DNA from: Chloracidobacterium sp. | GTDB lineage: Bacteria > Acidobacteriota > Blastocatellia > Chloracidobacteriales > Chloracidobacteriaceae | Reading direction: 5' to 3' | Assembly: GCA_025057975.1 (NCBI GenBank) | Contig: JANWUV010000001.1 | Coordinates: 124,001 to 188,000, forward strand | Length of the DNA stretch: 64,000 bases | The notes under the pieces: model-generated | What the model was told of the DNA's origin: nothing | Database searches by the model: none | Seen by the model: the letters and a program-made list of their open reading frames with translations, nothing else | Program-made: the position numbers and the translations under genes | Part shown: positions 16,954 to 25,743 of the stretch, in pieces | How the letters are laid out: each line of letters opens with the position of its first letter | How positions within the stretch are numbered: the stretch's first letter is position 1

Positions 16954-17010
16954 GGGAAGTTCGGCGTCTGAAGCGCAGCGTTGGCTGTGTGCGCATCGGT
17001 CGGACTTCCC
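16954..17010 (+). ncRNA. Stable stem-loop just 3' of csmA
   Basis: Beginning 10 bp after the csmA stop, 16954-16965 can pair with 16999-17010. The stem is 12 bp, two of them G-U, starting GGGAAGT and closing with ACTTCCC. An inner GCGCA/TGCGC stem spans 16973-16977 and 16990-16994. No T-run follows, so this is better read as an mRNA-stabilising or processing structure than a Rho-independent terminator. Such a structure could raise csmA expression over its neighbours; this is inferred from pairing only. Confidence 0.5.
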
Positions 17011-17078
17011 ACCCTGTGCTTGGGCAAGAGCAAGGTTCATCCACGCCTCGTTTTGGGGCGGTGTGAGGAGGGACGACA

Positions 17079-18335
17079 ATGGTCAACGTCGCATGGGAGT
17101 TGCCTGTCCCTTACATCGGCAAAAACGTCGAACGCAAGCACGTCGAAGAGTTCTTCCGGTACCACCGTGAACCCGACGAGGTCGTGATTGCGGTCTTTGA
17201 TGGGATTATTTTCGACGGCGACGGCAAGCGGGTCGGCGGGCTTACCCTACACGATTACGTGATCTTGACCGACCGGCATTTCATCCTCTGGGCGCGCGGC
17301 CTGCAGTCTGATGTCCTTGACCGGCTGGATTACCGTGGCGTCCGCTTGGATGCCAAGCAGGCTGACACCTTACATGGCGAACTGGCGCTTGAATTCACGC
17401 CACCGGCGGTCTCAAAACCGTTGACGGCGCGGGTGGATTTGCTGCCGATTATGGATCTGCCAGCGCTGGACGAGCTGTTTTCACTGACCAAGGCGGTGGT
17501 TGTCTGGGACGCCGAACGTTCGGCCGGACAAGCCGCCGCTTCCGACGCCGCCCTGACAGACGGTGTGGTGCCAAGCGACGTATCCGCCAAAGTGGAGCGG
17601 ATTCGGACCATCGTGCAGGAATCGCTCGCCAAGCGCGGCGTCGCCTTCAAAGCGCCGGCTACTGTAGGGCGTCCACCGGCACCGCGTGAGCCAGCGTCTC
17701 GGGAGCCATCGCTGGAATCCCCCTTTGGTACGGGTCGGCCGGTTTCCAACGCCAGTTACGCTGTCTATCGGGTCGCGCAGGCGGCGAAGGACGCTGTGAG
17801 CAGCCTGCCGACCGACATCGGCAAAACTCTCGGCCTGGATGAAACCCTTTCAAAGCTGGTGGACCGGATTCCCAAAGTTGAGGACATCAGCCAGATTACC
17901 GCGCTGATTGAGGCGCTCAACAAGTTGTTGATTACGGTGAGCGAGAATCCGGCGGCGCGGGCGTTTCTGCTCCAGGCGATTGATCGCATGGTGGAGCAGG
18001 GAAGTCCACTCAAGCAGTTGTTAGCTTTCATTCAAAACACCGGAAAATCGGCGGCCCAGCCGACTCCGACTGCTCAAGCGTCGCCGCCGGCGGCTGCGCC
18101 GTCTGAAGCGCCAAGCGCCGCAACTGCGTCAAACGGTGCAGCAAAAACAGTCGCTGGCCCACGGCGCACCGCCGTCAAGGTGAGCTTCGCCAAAGAAGGC
18201 GTTGCTGCGCCGGTTGCAGAGCGACGTGCAGAGCCTGCGCCGCAACCGCCGTTGTCCATTGAGTATGGGCGGAAAACGCCGACAGAAGCTACGCCGGAGG
18301 AGTCGGTGAACGCCATAGCAAACGCCGCCCTGTAA
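17079..18335 (+). CDS. PH-like domain protein with helical and Pro/Ala-rich C-terminus, csmA-linked
   Basis: 418 residues from ATG 17079, preceded by GAGGAGG. Residues about 25-125 form a beta-rich bacterial PH-like (bPH) domain: Val-Ile-Ala-Val-Phe-Asp-Gly, then Tyr-Val-Ile-Leu-Thr-Asp-Arg-His-Phe-Ile-Leu-Trp-Ala-Arg-Gly. Residues about 165-200 are charged. About 225-320 is a hydrophobic/amphipathic helical block, and 330-418 is Pro/Ala-rich. There is no signal peptide or clear transmembrane segment. It is 134 bp downstream of csmA. Chloracidobacterium chlorosomes are reported to carry envelope proteins not found in Chlorobi, and this is a candidate for one. I cannot assign it to a named Csm protein from sequence alone. 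Confidence 0.7.
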   Translation: MVNVAWELPVPYIGKNVERKHVEEFFRYHREPDEVVIAVFDGIIFDGDGKRVGGLTLHDYVILTDRHFILWARGLQSDVLDRLDYRGVRLDAKQADTLHGELALEFTPPAVSKPLTARVDLLPIMDLPALDELFSLTKAVVVWDAERSAGQAAASDAALTDGVVPSDVSAKVERIRTIVQESLAKRGVAFKAPATVGRPPAPREPASREPSLESPFGTGRPVSNASYAVYRVAQAAKDAVSSLPTDIGKTLGLDETLSKLVDRIPKVEDISQITALIEALNKLLITVSENPAARAFLLQAIDRMVEQGSPLKQLLAFIQNTGKSAAQPTPTAQASPPAAAPSEAPSAATASNGAAKTVAGPRRTAVKVSFAKEGVAAPVAERRAEPAPQPPLSIEYGRKTPTEATPEESVNAIANAAL

Positions 18336-18525
18336 GGCTTGCAAAGCCCATCTCGCCGCTCAGCGCAAAGGCGGCTGACGGCCGCTTAGAGTGCGGACGC
18401 CGTCCGTCATTTCCGCTTGGCGGTTGGTGAGACAGACCGTTAGATTGCGTATGACGTCGTGACCGCTGGGTGCGATCGCGTCGGTCCTGCCCCCAAGCCA
18501 TCTTGCAGGGCGAGGATGTTCGGCA

Positions 18526-19761
18526 ATGGCAAGTCAAGTCGCGGTCACGCCGTCCGAAATCGTCCCGGCGCGGGCGCGCCTGCCCGTTCAAGCCGCGACG
18601 CGCGCTGCTGTAGCGCGGGACTTCGGCAGTCCCATCATCGAAGCCATTCGCCGGCAGGGCTACTGGTATCGGGTTGGACGGCTCACCTTCCGCTTAGCGC
18701 GTGAGTTTGGTTTCTGCTACGGCGTGGACGATGCGCTTGATCTGGCCTACGAAGCGCGTCGCCGGTTCAACCACCAGACGATTTACCTGACTGGGGAAAT
18801 CATTCACAACCCAGTGGTCAACAACCGGCTCACCGCCCTCGGTGTCCGCCCACTGGATGACTTGGCGCAGGTCACGCCGCGAGATGTGGTCATCATTCCG
18901 GCTTTTGGACTACCGGTCTCTGATTTGGCGCGCCTGCGTGAAACCGGCTGTACGGTAATTGACACAACCTGTGGTTCGGTTGTTCACGTCTGGAAGCGCG
19001 TTGAGCGCTATGCCCGCGATGGCTTCACGACCATCATTCACGGCAAGCACGATCACGAGGAAACAACGGCCACCCGTTCTCACATATTAGCTGTACCGGG
19101 CGGACGGTATGTTGTGGTGCGCAATCTTGAGGAGGCGGAACTCGTGGCGGAAGTCATCGCCGGCACGCAGCCAGCAGCGACTTTGCAGAACTTCTTCGTA
19201 CGAGCGGCCTCGCCGGGTTTTGATCCGGCGCGCGACCTTGAAAGAATTGGCCTTGCCAATCAGACCACCATGCTGGCGAGCGAGTCGCTAGCAATCGCTG
19301 AACGCCTGCGCGCCGCCATTGTCGCGCGGTATGGCGAAGACGAAGCCCCTTTCCGTTTTCGGTCGTTTGACACTATTTGCAGCGCTACGCAAGTCCGACA
19401 AGACGCGGTGGCCGAGTTGCTCGCTTTCCCGCCTGACCTGATGTTTGTCGTGGGCGGCTACAACAGCAGCAACACCGGCCACCTCTGCGAGATGGCTTCC
19501 GCCGTCTGTCCGACTTACCACATCGCTGCGCCCGACTGCATTATGTCAGCCGAGGTTATTCGCCACAAACCGGCCTTCTGCGGTAGGGAAATCCAATCCC
19601 GCAACTGGCTGCCGCCGGGCGAGCTGACGATTGGGCTGACATCCGGGGCATCTACGCCGGATCGGTCGTTGGGCGAGGTCGTTTTGCGACTGGTTGAAGT
19701 CGCCGGTGAGACCCCGCCCAGCGATTGGGCGGCGCGTGGAGCGTTCGAGACGGGTGGTTGA
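18526..19761 (+). CDS. ispH: 4-hydroxy-3-methylbut-2-enyl diphosphate reductase (IspH/LytB), long plant/cyanobacterial type
   Basis: 411 residues. The three [4Fe-4S] ligands are Cys64 (Phe-Gly-Phe-Cys-Tyr-Gly-Val), Cys149 (Asp-Thr-Thr-Cys-Gly) and Cys285 (Thr-Ile-Cys-Ser-Ala-Thr-Gln). The Glu-Ile-Ile-His-Asn-Pro-Val-Val-Asn segment and the length match the plastid/cyanobacterial class rather than the roughly 316-residue E. coli form. IspH makes IPP and DMAPP in the last MEP-pathway step, feeding carotenoid, quinone and chlorophyll-tail synthesis. It sits 190 bp after the PH-like gene on the same strand and meets the convergent Fe-S oxidoreductase gene with only 3 bp between them. Identification is firm; the start could be a little downstream. 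Confidence 0.95.
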   Translation: MASQVAVTPSEIVPARARLPVQAATRAAVARDFGSPIIEAIRRQGYWYRVGRLTFRLAREFGFCYGVDDALDLAYEARRRFNHQTIYLTGEIIHNPVVNNRLTALGVRPLDDLAQVTPRDVVIIPAFGLPVSDLARLRETGCTVIDTTCGSVVHVWKRVERYARDGFTTIIHGKHDHEETTATRSHILAVPGGRYVVVRNLEEAELVAEVIAGTQPAATLQNFFVRAASPGFDPARDLERIGLANQTTMLASESLAIAERLRAAIVARYGEDEAPFRFRSFDTICSATQVRQDAVAELLAFPPDLMFVVGGYNSSNTGHLCEMASAVCPTYHIAAPDCIMSAEVIRHKPAFCGREIQSRNWLPPGELTIGLTSGASTPDRSLGEVVLRLVEVAGETPPSDWAARGAFETGG

Positions 19762-19764
19762 CGC

Positions 19765-21828
19765 TCAGACCCGCTTGTCGCCGCCCGTCGCCTGATCAAG
19801 CAGTTCGGCGATGTCAAACACCTTCACCCGCTCTTCGTTGTGCGCCTTGAGGCCGTCGGTCAGCATCGTCATGCAGAACGGGCATGCCGCCGCGACGACA
19901 TCCGGCTTGGTTTCCAGCGCCTGACGCGCGCGTTCGACATTGACCCGCTCACCGGCTTCCTCCATCCACATCCGCGCCCCGCCTGCGCCGCAGCACATGC
20001 CCCTGTCGCGGGAGCGCTCCATTTCGGTCAACTTCGCCCCGATTTGCACCAGAACCTGCCGCGGTTCTTCATAGACGTTGTTTGAACGCCCCAGATAACA
20101 CGAATCGTGATAGACCGCCGTCGCCTCAATCTTCTGTGTCGGCGTAATGCGGCCTTCGGCGACCAGCTTCGACAAATACTGGCTGTGGTGCATGACCTCG
20201 AACGTCCCGCCGAACTGCGACCACTCGTTTTTGATGGCGTTGAAGCAGTGCGGGCAGGAGGTCAGAACCGTCTTGAAACGCGACTTGTAGCTGTTGAGCG
20301 TTTCAACATTTTCCTGAATGAGCATTTGCGCCAAGTATTCATTGCCGGCGCGCCGCGCTGGATCACCAGTGCATTTTTCCTGCTTGCCGAGAATCGCAAA
20401 TGAAACGCCGGCTTTTTTGAGCAACCGCGCGACGGACTGCACCACCTTGCGGTAGCGGTCGTCATATGAGCCAGCGCAGCCGACCCAGAACAACACTTCG
20501 ACGTTTTTCTGGTCGGCCTCGATCATAGACATGAGCGGAATATCCAGCCCGTCGGCCCAGTCGGCGCGGCCGTCGTGACTGAACGCCCACGGCGAGTATT
20601 TGTTCTCAAGATTCGTAAACAGCGTGTTCAGTTCACTGGGGAAATCCGCTTCCTGCAAAACGAGGTAGCGCCGCATGTCCACAATCGTCGGAACGTGCTC
20701 AATGCTGACCGGACACTCCTGCATACAGGCCTGACAGGTTGTGCAGGCCCAGAGTTCTTCCGGGGTGATGAAGCCCTCGCCGACGATTTTGCGCGTCAGA
20801 ACCTCTTTGACATTTTCCGGCAGTTCGCTCTGACCGTTGCCGTTCGCCGCCACGCCTTTCGTAAAAGCACCAAGTTTGCCGACGGTGAGTTCGCCTTTTT
20901 CCTCAATACGGCGGCGCAAGTCCATCATGATCTTGCGCGGCGACAGCGGTTTGCCGGTGTTGTTGGCCGGGCAGACCGCCGTACAGCGTCCGCACTCAGT
21001 GCAGGTGTAACTGTCAAACAACTGTTTCCAAGTGAAATGCTCCACATCAGAAGCGCCAAAGGTTTCTACGTCCTCCGCTTCAAGGTCCATTTTGGGCAGG
21101 ACGCCGGACGACTGATGCGAGGCAAAGAACACATTCGGCAACGAGGCGATGACGTGCAGGTGTTTCGAGAACGGCAGGTAGTTCAGGAAGACAAGCAATA
21201 CAACGGCGTGCGTCCACCACGCCGCCTCGAAAAGCAACTCGTTTTGGTTGCCGCCCAAATAGAAACCGACAACATCTGAGATGGGACGATTCCCGAAAAT
21301 GACACTGTTTGTCGCCGGGTGTGTACCGTTGGCGACAAACATCGTGACCATTAGCGCGATGATCATCAACAGGATGATGGTGGCGTCCAGGCGGCTGGCG
21401 GGTTTCATTTCCGCGCCGGAGAAGCGTTTGGGTTTGGTGACGTAGCGGCGGAAAAGAAACGTCAGAGAAGCCGCCAGCACGAGCACGCCGAAGATGTCCT
21501 GTAGGAACGTCAACACCCCATAGCCCGGCAGAAAGTACAGTGATGCGCGTGGGTGAAAGCCTTCAAGAACGACTTCCAGTGAAGCAAGCGTCAGGATGCA
21601 GAACCCCCAAAACACGGTGACATGGAGCGCGCCGGCCCACCACTGACGCATGATCTTCGTCTGAGCGAATCCAACCACGAGTAGGTTCCAGAACCGGCGC
21701 GGCAGGTTGTCGAAGCGGTTTTCCGGCTTCCCAACGCGGATGTACTCAATCAGCCGCCAGGCGTTGAATAGGAAATAGGCGACGGAGGCGAAAAAGAACA
21801 CAATGAAGATGATGTTTTTGGCGGTCAT
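19765..21828 (-). CDS. Membrane Fe-S oxidoreductase, NarI-like + ferredoxin + CCG domains (EtfD/HdrD-like)
   Basis: 687 residues. About five or six membrane helices lie in residues 1-225, with candidate haem ligands His69 and His207, as in NarI-type cytochrome b subunits. Two [4Fe-4S] motifs follow: Cys276-x2-Cys-x2-Cys-x3-Cys and Cys362-x2-Cys-x2-Cys-x3-Cys. Two CCG-type regions are at the C-terminus (Thr-Ser-Cys-Pro-His-Cys, Cys-Cys-Gly-Ala-Gly-Gly, Ala-Cys-Pro-Phe-Cys). This layout matches membrane EtfD proteins that pass electrons from electron-transfer flavoprotein to menaquinone, and also HdrDE-like fusions. No etfAB is in the window, so ETF:menaquinone reductase is the favoured but unproven role. 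Confidence 0.85.
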   Translation of the reverse strand: MTAKNIIFIVFFFASVAYFLFNAWRLIEYIRVGKPENRFDNLPRRFWNLLVVGFAQTKIMRQWWAGALHVTVFWGFCILTLASLEVVLEGFHPRASLYFLPGYGVLTFLQDIFGVLVLAASLTFLFRRYVTKPKRFSGAEMKPASRLDATIILLMIIALMVTMFVANGTHPATNSVIFGNRPISDVVGFYLGGNQNELLFEAAWWTHAVVLLVFLNYLPFSKHLHVIASLPNVFFASHQSSGVLPKMDLEAEDVETFGASDVEHFTWKQLFDSYTCTECGRCTAVCPANNTGKPLSPRKIMMDLRRRIEEKGELTVGKLGAFTKGVAANGNGQSELPENVKEVLTRKIVGEGFITPEELWACTTCQACMQECPVSIEHVPTIVDMRRYLVLQEADFPSELNTLFTNLENKYSPWAFSHDGRADWADGLDIPLMSMIEADQKNVEVLFWVGCAGSYDDRYRKVVQSVARLLKKAGVSFAILGKQEKCTGDPARRAGNEYLAQMLIQENVETLNSYKSRFKTVLTSCPHCFNAIKNEWSQFGGTFEVMHHSQYLSKLVAEGRITPTQKIEATAVYHDSCYLGRSNNVYEEPRQVLVQIGAKLTEMERSRDRGMCCGAGGARMWMEEAGERVNVERARQALETKPDVVAAACPFCMTMLTDGLKAHNEERVKVFDIAELLDQATGGDKRV

Positions 21829-22067
21829 AGGGCGAACACGCGACTCCCCGCAATGAATGACGGCTCATTCAGTCCGACCGTCGTACCCAAGACGACAAAG
21901 CGCATGGTGCGTACAAAACGGCGTGGGCGGGGGTGGAAAGTGGAGTACGGCTGTGTCGTTTGTCGCTTCAGCCGATGGAGCGTACTCAGCCTAACACTTC
22001 ACGATAACGTTTGTCTTGTCGAACTTCTGGAAACCTTCCGAAAACCCTCGTCGCGCCGCCGGGCGTA

Positions 22068-24452
22068 TCAGGTTTTCGCCGACAGTAGAAGGTAAAGTCC
22101 GCCGCTTCCAAAGAGGAGATTCGGCCCCCACGCCGCCCAAAACGCCGGCAACAGACGATAATGGCCGAGTTGCTCAAACAAGCCCACCGTTCCCCAAAAC
22201 AGCACCGCCAAGCCGACGCCGACGGCGACACCTACCATCGCCCCGCGTTTGCCGACTGTCAGCGCGAACGGGATGCCTACCAACACCATCACAAAGCACG
22301 CCAGCGGTGCGGCGATTTTGGTTTGAACGGCGCGCTCAAGGTTTTCGACATCCAACCCCTGCGCTGTCAGTTCAGCGATCTGCTGTCGGAGTTGGACAAC
22401 GCTCATTTTGGTAATGTCGGTCGTACTTTGTTTGAAGTAATCCGGCGTTTCGCTCAGTTTGAGGCGCATTTCCTGAATCGGCCGGCGGCTGGTCGCCAAG
22501 CCATCGGCGGAGAAGGTACGCCGCCAGCCGTTGGTTAGCACCCATTCCTCCGTCATAGGGTCCCAGCGGGCCTTGGCAGCATAGGTGCGCGACAGCAGCA
22601 TCGCCGTTGTCGGATGCAGTTCATAAATGCTGAAGCTTGCGAACTCGTTCCGGTCGGTGTCGAAGATGGCAAAGTTGAAGATACGATGGTCGCGGCCGCG
22701 AAACCACTTCCGGTTTTTTTGGTGAAACGTCTGCGGCGGCAGCGTCCCGCCGCGAATCTGGTAGCGCAGGTAGTCCTGCCGCTGAATGGAGGCCGGTAAG
22801 ACAAGTTCCTGCGTGGTCGCCATGGTCGCAGCCGCCAAAGCCGCCCCAAGCGCCAGCGGAACGGACAGGCGATAGAGGCTCTGTCCGCTGGCGTACAGCA
22901 CCACAAGCTGCGAAGTGCGCGCCAGCAACCCAAATGTCACCAGCGTCGCCACCAACACTGCAAAGGGCGTCATGTAGTTCACAACCTGCGGCGTTAGAAA
23001 CAGCAGGTAGCCAACGACAACCCCAAGGCCAATGCGGTTTTGTACAATCGAGTTGATCAACTCAAACAGTGTGAAGACATGAAAAACGCCGACCAACCCA
23101 AACAACACGAGTAAGAAGTAATGAACGGCGTCGCGGAAAATCAGGCCGTCAAGGATGCGTGGAAACCCAAGGCGTCGGCGAGGCGACGCCACCGAGACGG
23201 TAGCCGGCCGAGTCAGCGAGGTCGGCTCGCTGCCCGCCGCCAAACGGCGTAGATGTTGGGCCAGACGCCGTAGCCGGTTCCAGCCGCACCAAAACCAACC
23301 CCGGTTGAGGCGCTGTGCCGCCCACGCGCCAAACCCACTGAGCAGCCCGACCGCCAGCCCCAGAAACAGAAGGTTCGGAAGCCAGACGGCAAGCATAACC
23401 GGCGCGGCCCCGCTCCGGGCGGAGCGTTCCCCGCCCAGCAGCAGCAGATAAAAGACCATCGCCAAGATCATCCCGACAAACAGGCCGCCTGACCGCCCAC
23501 TACGTAGTTTCCTAACGCCCAAGACGACGCCGAACAGGGCGAAAATCAAGCAGGCCGCAGGCAGGGCAATGCGCTTGTGAATTTCCGTAGCGGCGGCGCG
23601 CGCTTGCGCCGCATCCGCCGGCTTGAAGGCCCACAGCGCCGGAAAGGTCAACAGTTCCGGTCCTGGCGGCCGCGCTTGCAGGTCCGAACCCGCCTCGTCG
23701 CCCCTGCCAAGCGAAAAGCTCGCCGTCAGTTGACCGGAAGCGTTCATAAAGTAGCTTGCATCATCATCCGGTTGCCGCGCTTCTTGGCTGTACACACGGG
23801 CCTTCTCCAAGCGCAGCTCACTGTCCTGCAACGTCTTCCCGACGACCAACCGGCCGGATTCCGCCGAGTAGATTTTAGGCTCTTGGTTCGGCCGATCCGC
23901 CGCCTCAGCAATAAAAATCCGTCGCCAACCGCCTTCGCCGTCGCTGCGGTCAACGTAGAGAATCTTGCCGGGCAAATCTTCCGTAAAAGCGCCGGGCTTG
24001 ATGTAGGTTTCAATACTGCGCAGCAGCAGCTCTGAGCGGGTCTTCTTGAGTTGGTTGAGTGAATTGACGGCGACCGGTAGTAGATAAAACGTGTTGTAGC
24101 CAGTGACGACCGTCACGACGGCGCCGACCAACAGCGCGGGGCGCAGCAGAGCCCAAGGGCCAGCCCCACCGGCTTGCAGCGCCACAATTTCGCTGTCTCC
24201 CGAAAGTCGCCCCATCGCCATCATGACGCCAATCAAAAAGGCGATGGGCAAGGTAAAGATCACGATGCCGGGCAGAAGCGAGAAAACCAAGACAATTAGC
24301 GGCGCACTCGATAGACCACGCCGGCCAAACACCACAAAGAGTTCTGAAAAACGCCCGGCCTCGTGGACGAAAATCACCGCCGTCAGGAGAAAGAAGACGG
24401 TGGCGGTGTACGGGATGATTTCGCGGATAAGGTAACGATCAAACAGTCGCAT
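22068..24452 (-). CDS. LptF-LptG fused lipopolysaccharide export permease
   Basis: 794 residues, about twice the size of a single LptF or LptG. Residues 1 to about 370 look like LptF: Phe-Asp-Arg-Tyr-Leu-Ile-Arg-Glu near the start, three N-terminal helices, a periplasmic beta-jellyroll and three more helices. After a linker at about 370-425, a second permease starts with Arg-Ile-Leu-Asp-Gly-Leu-Ile-Phe-Arg-Asp and repeats the 3-helix/jellyroll/3-helix plan to the C-terminus. LptF and LptG form the inner-membrane part of the LptB2FG transporter that extracts LPS. There is no stop or frameshift between the halves, so this appears to be a genuine single-chain pair. lptB is not in the window. Confidence 0.88.
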   Translation of the reverse strand: MRLFDRYLIREIIPYTATVFFLLTAVIFVHEAGRFSELFVVFGRRGLSSAPLIVLVFSLLPGIVIFTLPIAFLIGVMMAMGRLSGDSEIVALQAGGAGPWALLRPALLVGAVVTVVTGYNTFYLLPVAVNSLNQLKKTRSELLLRSIETYIKPGAFTEDLPGKILYVDRSDGEGGWRRIFIAEAADRPNQEPKIYSAESGRLVVGKTLQDSELRLEKARVYSQEARQPDDDASYFMNASGQLTASFSLGRGDEAGSDLQARPPGPELLTFPALWAFKPADAAQARAAATEIHKRIALPAACLIFALFGVVLGVRKLRSGRSGGLFVGMILAMVFYLLLLGGERSARSGAAPVMLAVWLPNLLFLGLAVGLLSGFGAWAAQRLNRGWFWCGWNRLRRLAQHLRRLAAGSEPTSLTRPATVSVASPRRRLGFPRILDGLIFRDAVHYFLLVLFGLVGVFHVFTLFELINSIVQNRIGLGVVVGYLLFLTPQVVNYMTPFAVLVATLVTFGLLARTSQLVVLYASGQSLYRLSVPLALGAALAAATMATTQELVLPASIQRQDYLRYQIRGGTLPPQTFHQKNRKWFRGRDHRIFNFAIFDTDRNEFASFSIYELHPTTAMLLSRTYAAKARWDPMTEEWVLTNGWRRTFSADGLATSRRPIQEMRLKLSETPDYFKQSTTDITKMSVVQLRQQIAELTAQGLDVENLERAVQTKIAAPLACFVMVLVGIPFALTVGKRGAMVGVAVGVGLAVLFWGTVGLFEQLGHYRLLPAFWAAWGPNLLFGSGGLYLLLSAKT

Positions 24453-24586
24453 CAGGCTAGCCCGTCAAACACTAGCGGTACTAGGGCGCGTCTCGGCGCG
24501 CCTCTCAAGGCTACGGGCGTGCGGCGGAAGCTCACTCACGGCTCTCGCTCGTTTGAGGGAGCGCGCGGCGCTTCCGAACGTAAGAC

Positions 24587-25129
24587 TCAGTTTTGTGGGG
24601 CTGGCAGACCCGACGAGGACAGCGCGTGGCTTGCGCCGTCCAGCAACATCCGGGCTGTTTGCAGAGCAGCACGGTACACCGCCAGTTCGTCGTCTGTAAC
24701 GGCAAGCCGTTCAAGACGGACAATATGCGATTCCATTTCGTGGCGCAGCCGTGCCAACGCCTTGCGAAGCTTGGGATCTTTTTCCCCCTTGGTTTCCGCA
24801 GCAGCGTCGAGTTTGTCGGCTAGTTCGTCAAGAATCCGGGTGTAGGCGTCCAGCAGTTGACGCGGTGTGCCGCTTGGCGGCTCGCCCCACTCCTCGCGTT
24901 TGTGAAGCTGATCAGGCCGTCCCTCAAGGGCGTTGAGACGGCGCGTCGCCAGTTTGAGAAAAACCTCCGTGCGGCGGTCAATTTCCTGCGCCTCGCGAAT
25001 GCGTTCGATTTCCTGTTCGTTGAATGCATCGTTGCGTCGTTGGCCGGCGACAACATCGCCGACCGCCGCCGCTAGCAAAGACAGGACAGCCGCCAAGTAA
25101 AGCCCGGAACGATGCAAAAGGTCCGCCAT
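24587..25129 (-). CDS. Small exported helical protein, tandem paralogue A
   Basis: 180 residues. The N-terminal hydrophobic stretch (about 9-29, ending Ala-Gly-Gln) is a likely signal peptide. The rest is charged and almost wholly helical. Two segments match the neighbouring 183-residue protein at the same relative places: Thr-Glu-Val-Phe-Leu-Lys-Leu-Ala-Thr-Arg-Arg-Leu here against Leu-Glu-Ala-Cys-Leu-Lys-Ile-Ser-Ala-Ala-Arg-Leu there, and a later Lys-Ala-Leu-Ala-Arg-Leu block. It is the last gene of a reverse-strand set (methyltransferase, TPR, paralogue B, paralogue A), 17 bp after B. Function unknown; a periplasmic location is inferred. Confidence 0.72.
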   Translation of the reverse strand: MADLLHRSGLYLAAVLSLLAAAVGDVVAGQRRNDAFNEQEIERIREAQEIDRRTEVFLKLATRRLNALEGRPDQLHKREEWGEPPSGTPRQLLDAYTRILDELADKLDAAAETKGEKDPKLRKALARLRHEMESHIVRLERLAVTDDELAVYRAALQTARMLLDGASHALSSSGLPAPQN

Positions 25130-25146
25130 TGTTCAAGATCAGTTGG

Positions 25147-25698
25147 TCACTCTGTGGTCATTTCAATACTGGCTTTGAGAAATTCGTCGCCGAAGAACGC
25201 ATTGAGGGATTCGCGGCGAATGGTTTTGGCGCGGTTCAACGCTTGGCGGGCGCAGCCCTCCTGATAGTCAGGCAGGCTATTCACCAGCCATTCGAGCAAC
25301 GGCAACTGCTGCCGCAGCGTCGTCTCAAGCTTGCGAAGCATCTGCCGCCGCGTTTTTTCCTTAGCGGTTTGCTGCGTGTAGCTATGTGTGTAGTTAATGA
25401 GGCCGGTGTAAACCCGCAGCGATTGGGCGGCAGCGTCAAAGTTGGCGCGCTTGACCGCCTCGGCGGCAGTCGTCAGCCGCGCGGCACTGATTTTCAAACA
25501 GGCCTCAAGGTGGCTTTTGGGATCGGTTGCTTTCTGAAGCGCTTGCTGCTCGGCTTCGGAGAGCCCGGCAGGAAGCGCCGCCAGGGTTTGCCCGGCCTCA
25601 TCTGCCCAGACGCTCAGCCCAAGCGCCACAATCCAGAGCCAGAAACTTAGGATTCGGCGTACCAAACGACCATCGAACCACAATCTCGCACGCTGCAT
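25147..25698 (-). CDS. Small exported helical protein, tandem paralogue B
   Basis: 183 residues from the ATG at 25698, chosen because GGAGGTC lies about 6 bases upstream; the frame extends 10 codons further. The signal peptide runs through about residue 32 (Val-Trp-Ala-Asp). The mature part is helical, with Asp-Pro-Lys-Ser-His-Leu-Glu-Ala-Cys-Leu-Lys-Ile near 58-69 and a Tyr-rich middle. It shares two helical blocks with the adjacent 180-residue protein and is very probably its paralogue. There is no known domain. It lies about 45 bp after the TPR gene, so the four genes look co-transcribed. Confidence 0.72.
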   Translation of the reverse strand: MQRARLWFDGRLVRRILSFWLWIVALGLSVWADEAGQTLAALPAGLSEAEQQALQKATDPKSHLEACLKISAARLTTAAEAVKRANFDAAAQSLRVYTGLINYTHSYTQQTAKEKTRRQMLRKLETTLRQQLPLLEWLVNSLPDYQEGCARQALNRAKTIRRESLNAFFGDEFLKASIEMTTE

Positions 25699-25743
25699 CG
25701 TCGTGACCTCCATGCTGAGAAAAGCCACGGCGACGCCGTCCGC

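Noticed and set aside
18472-18479. GCGATCGC octamer, the HIP1 palindrome of cyanobacteria
   Set aside because: I noticed only this one copy in the locus; a single 8-mer is expected by chance in GC-rich DNA.
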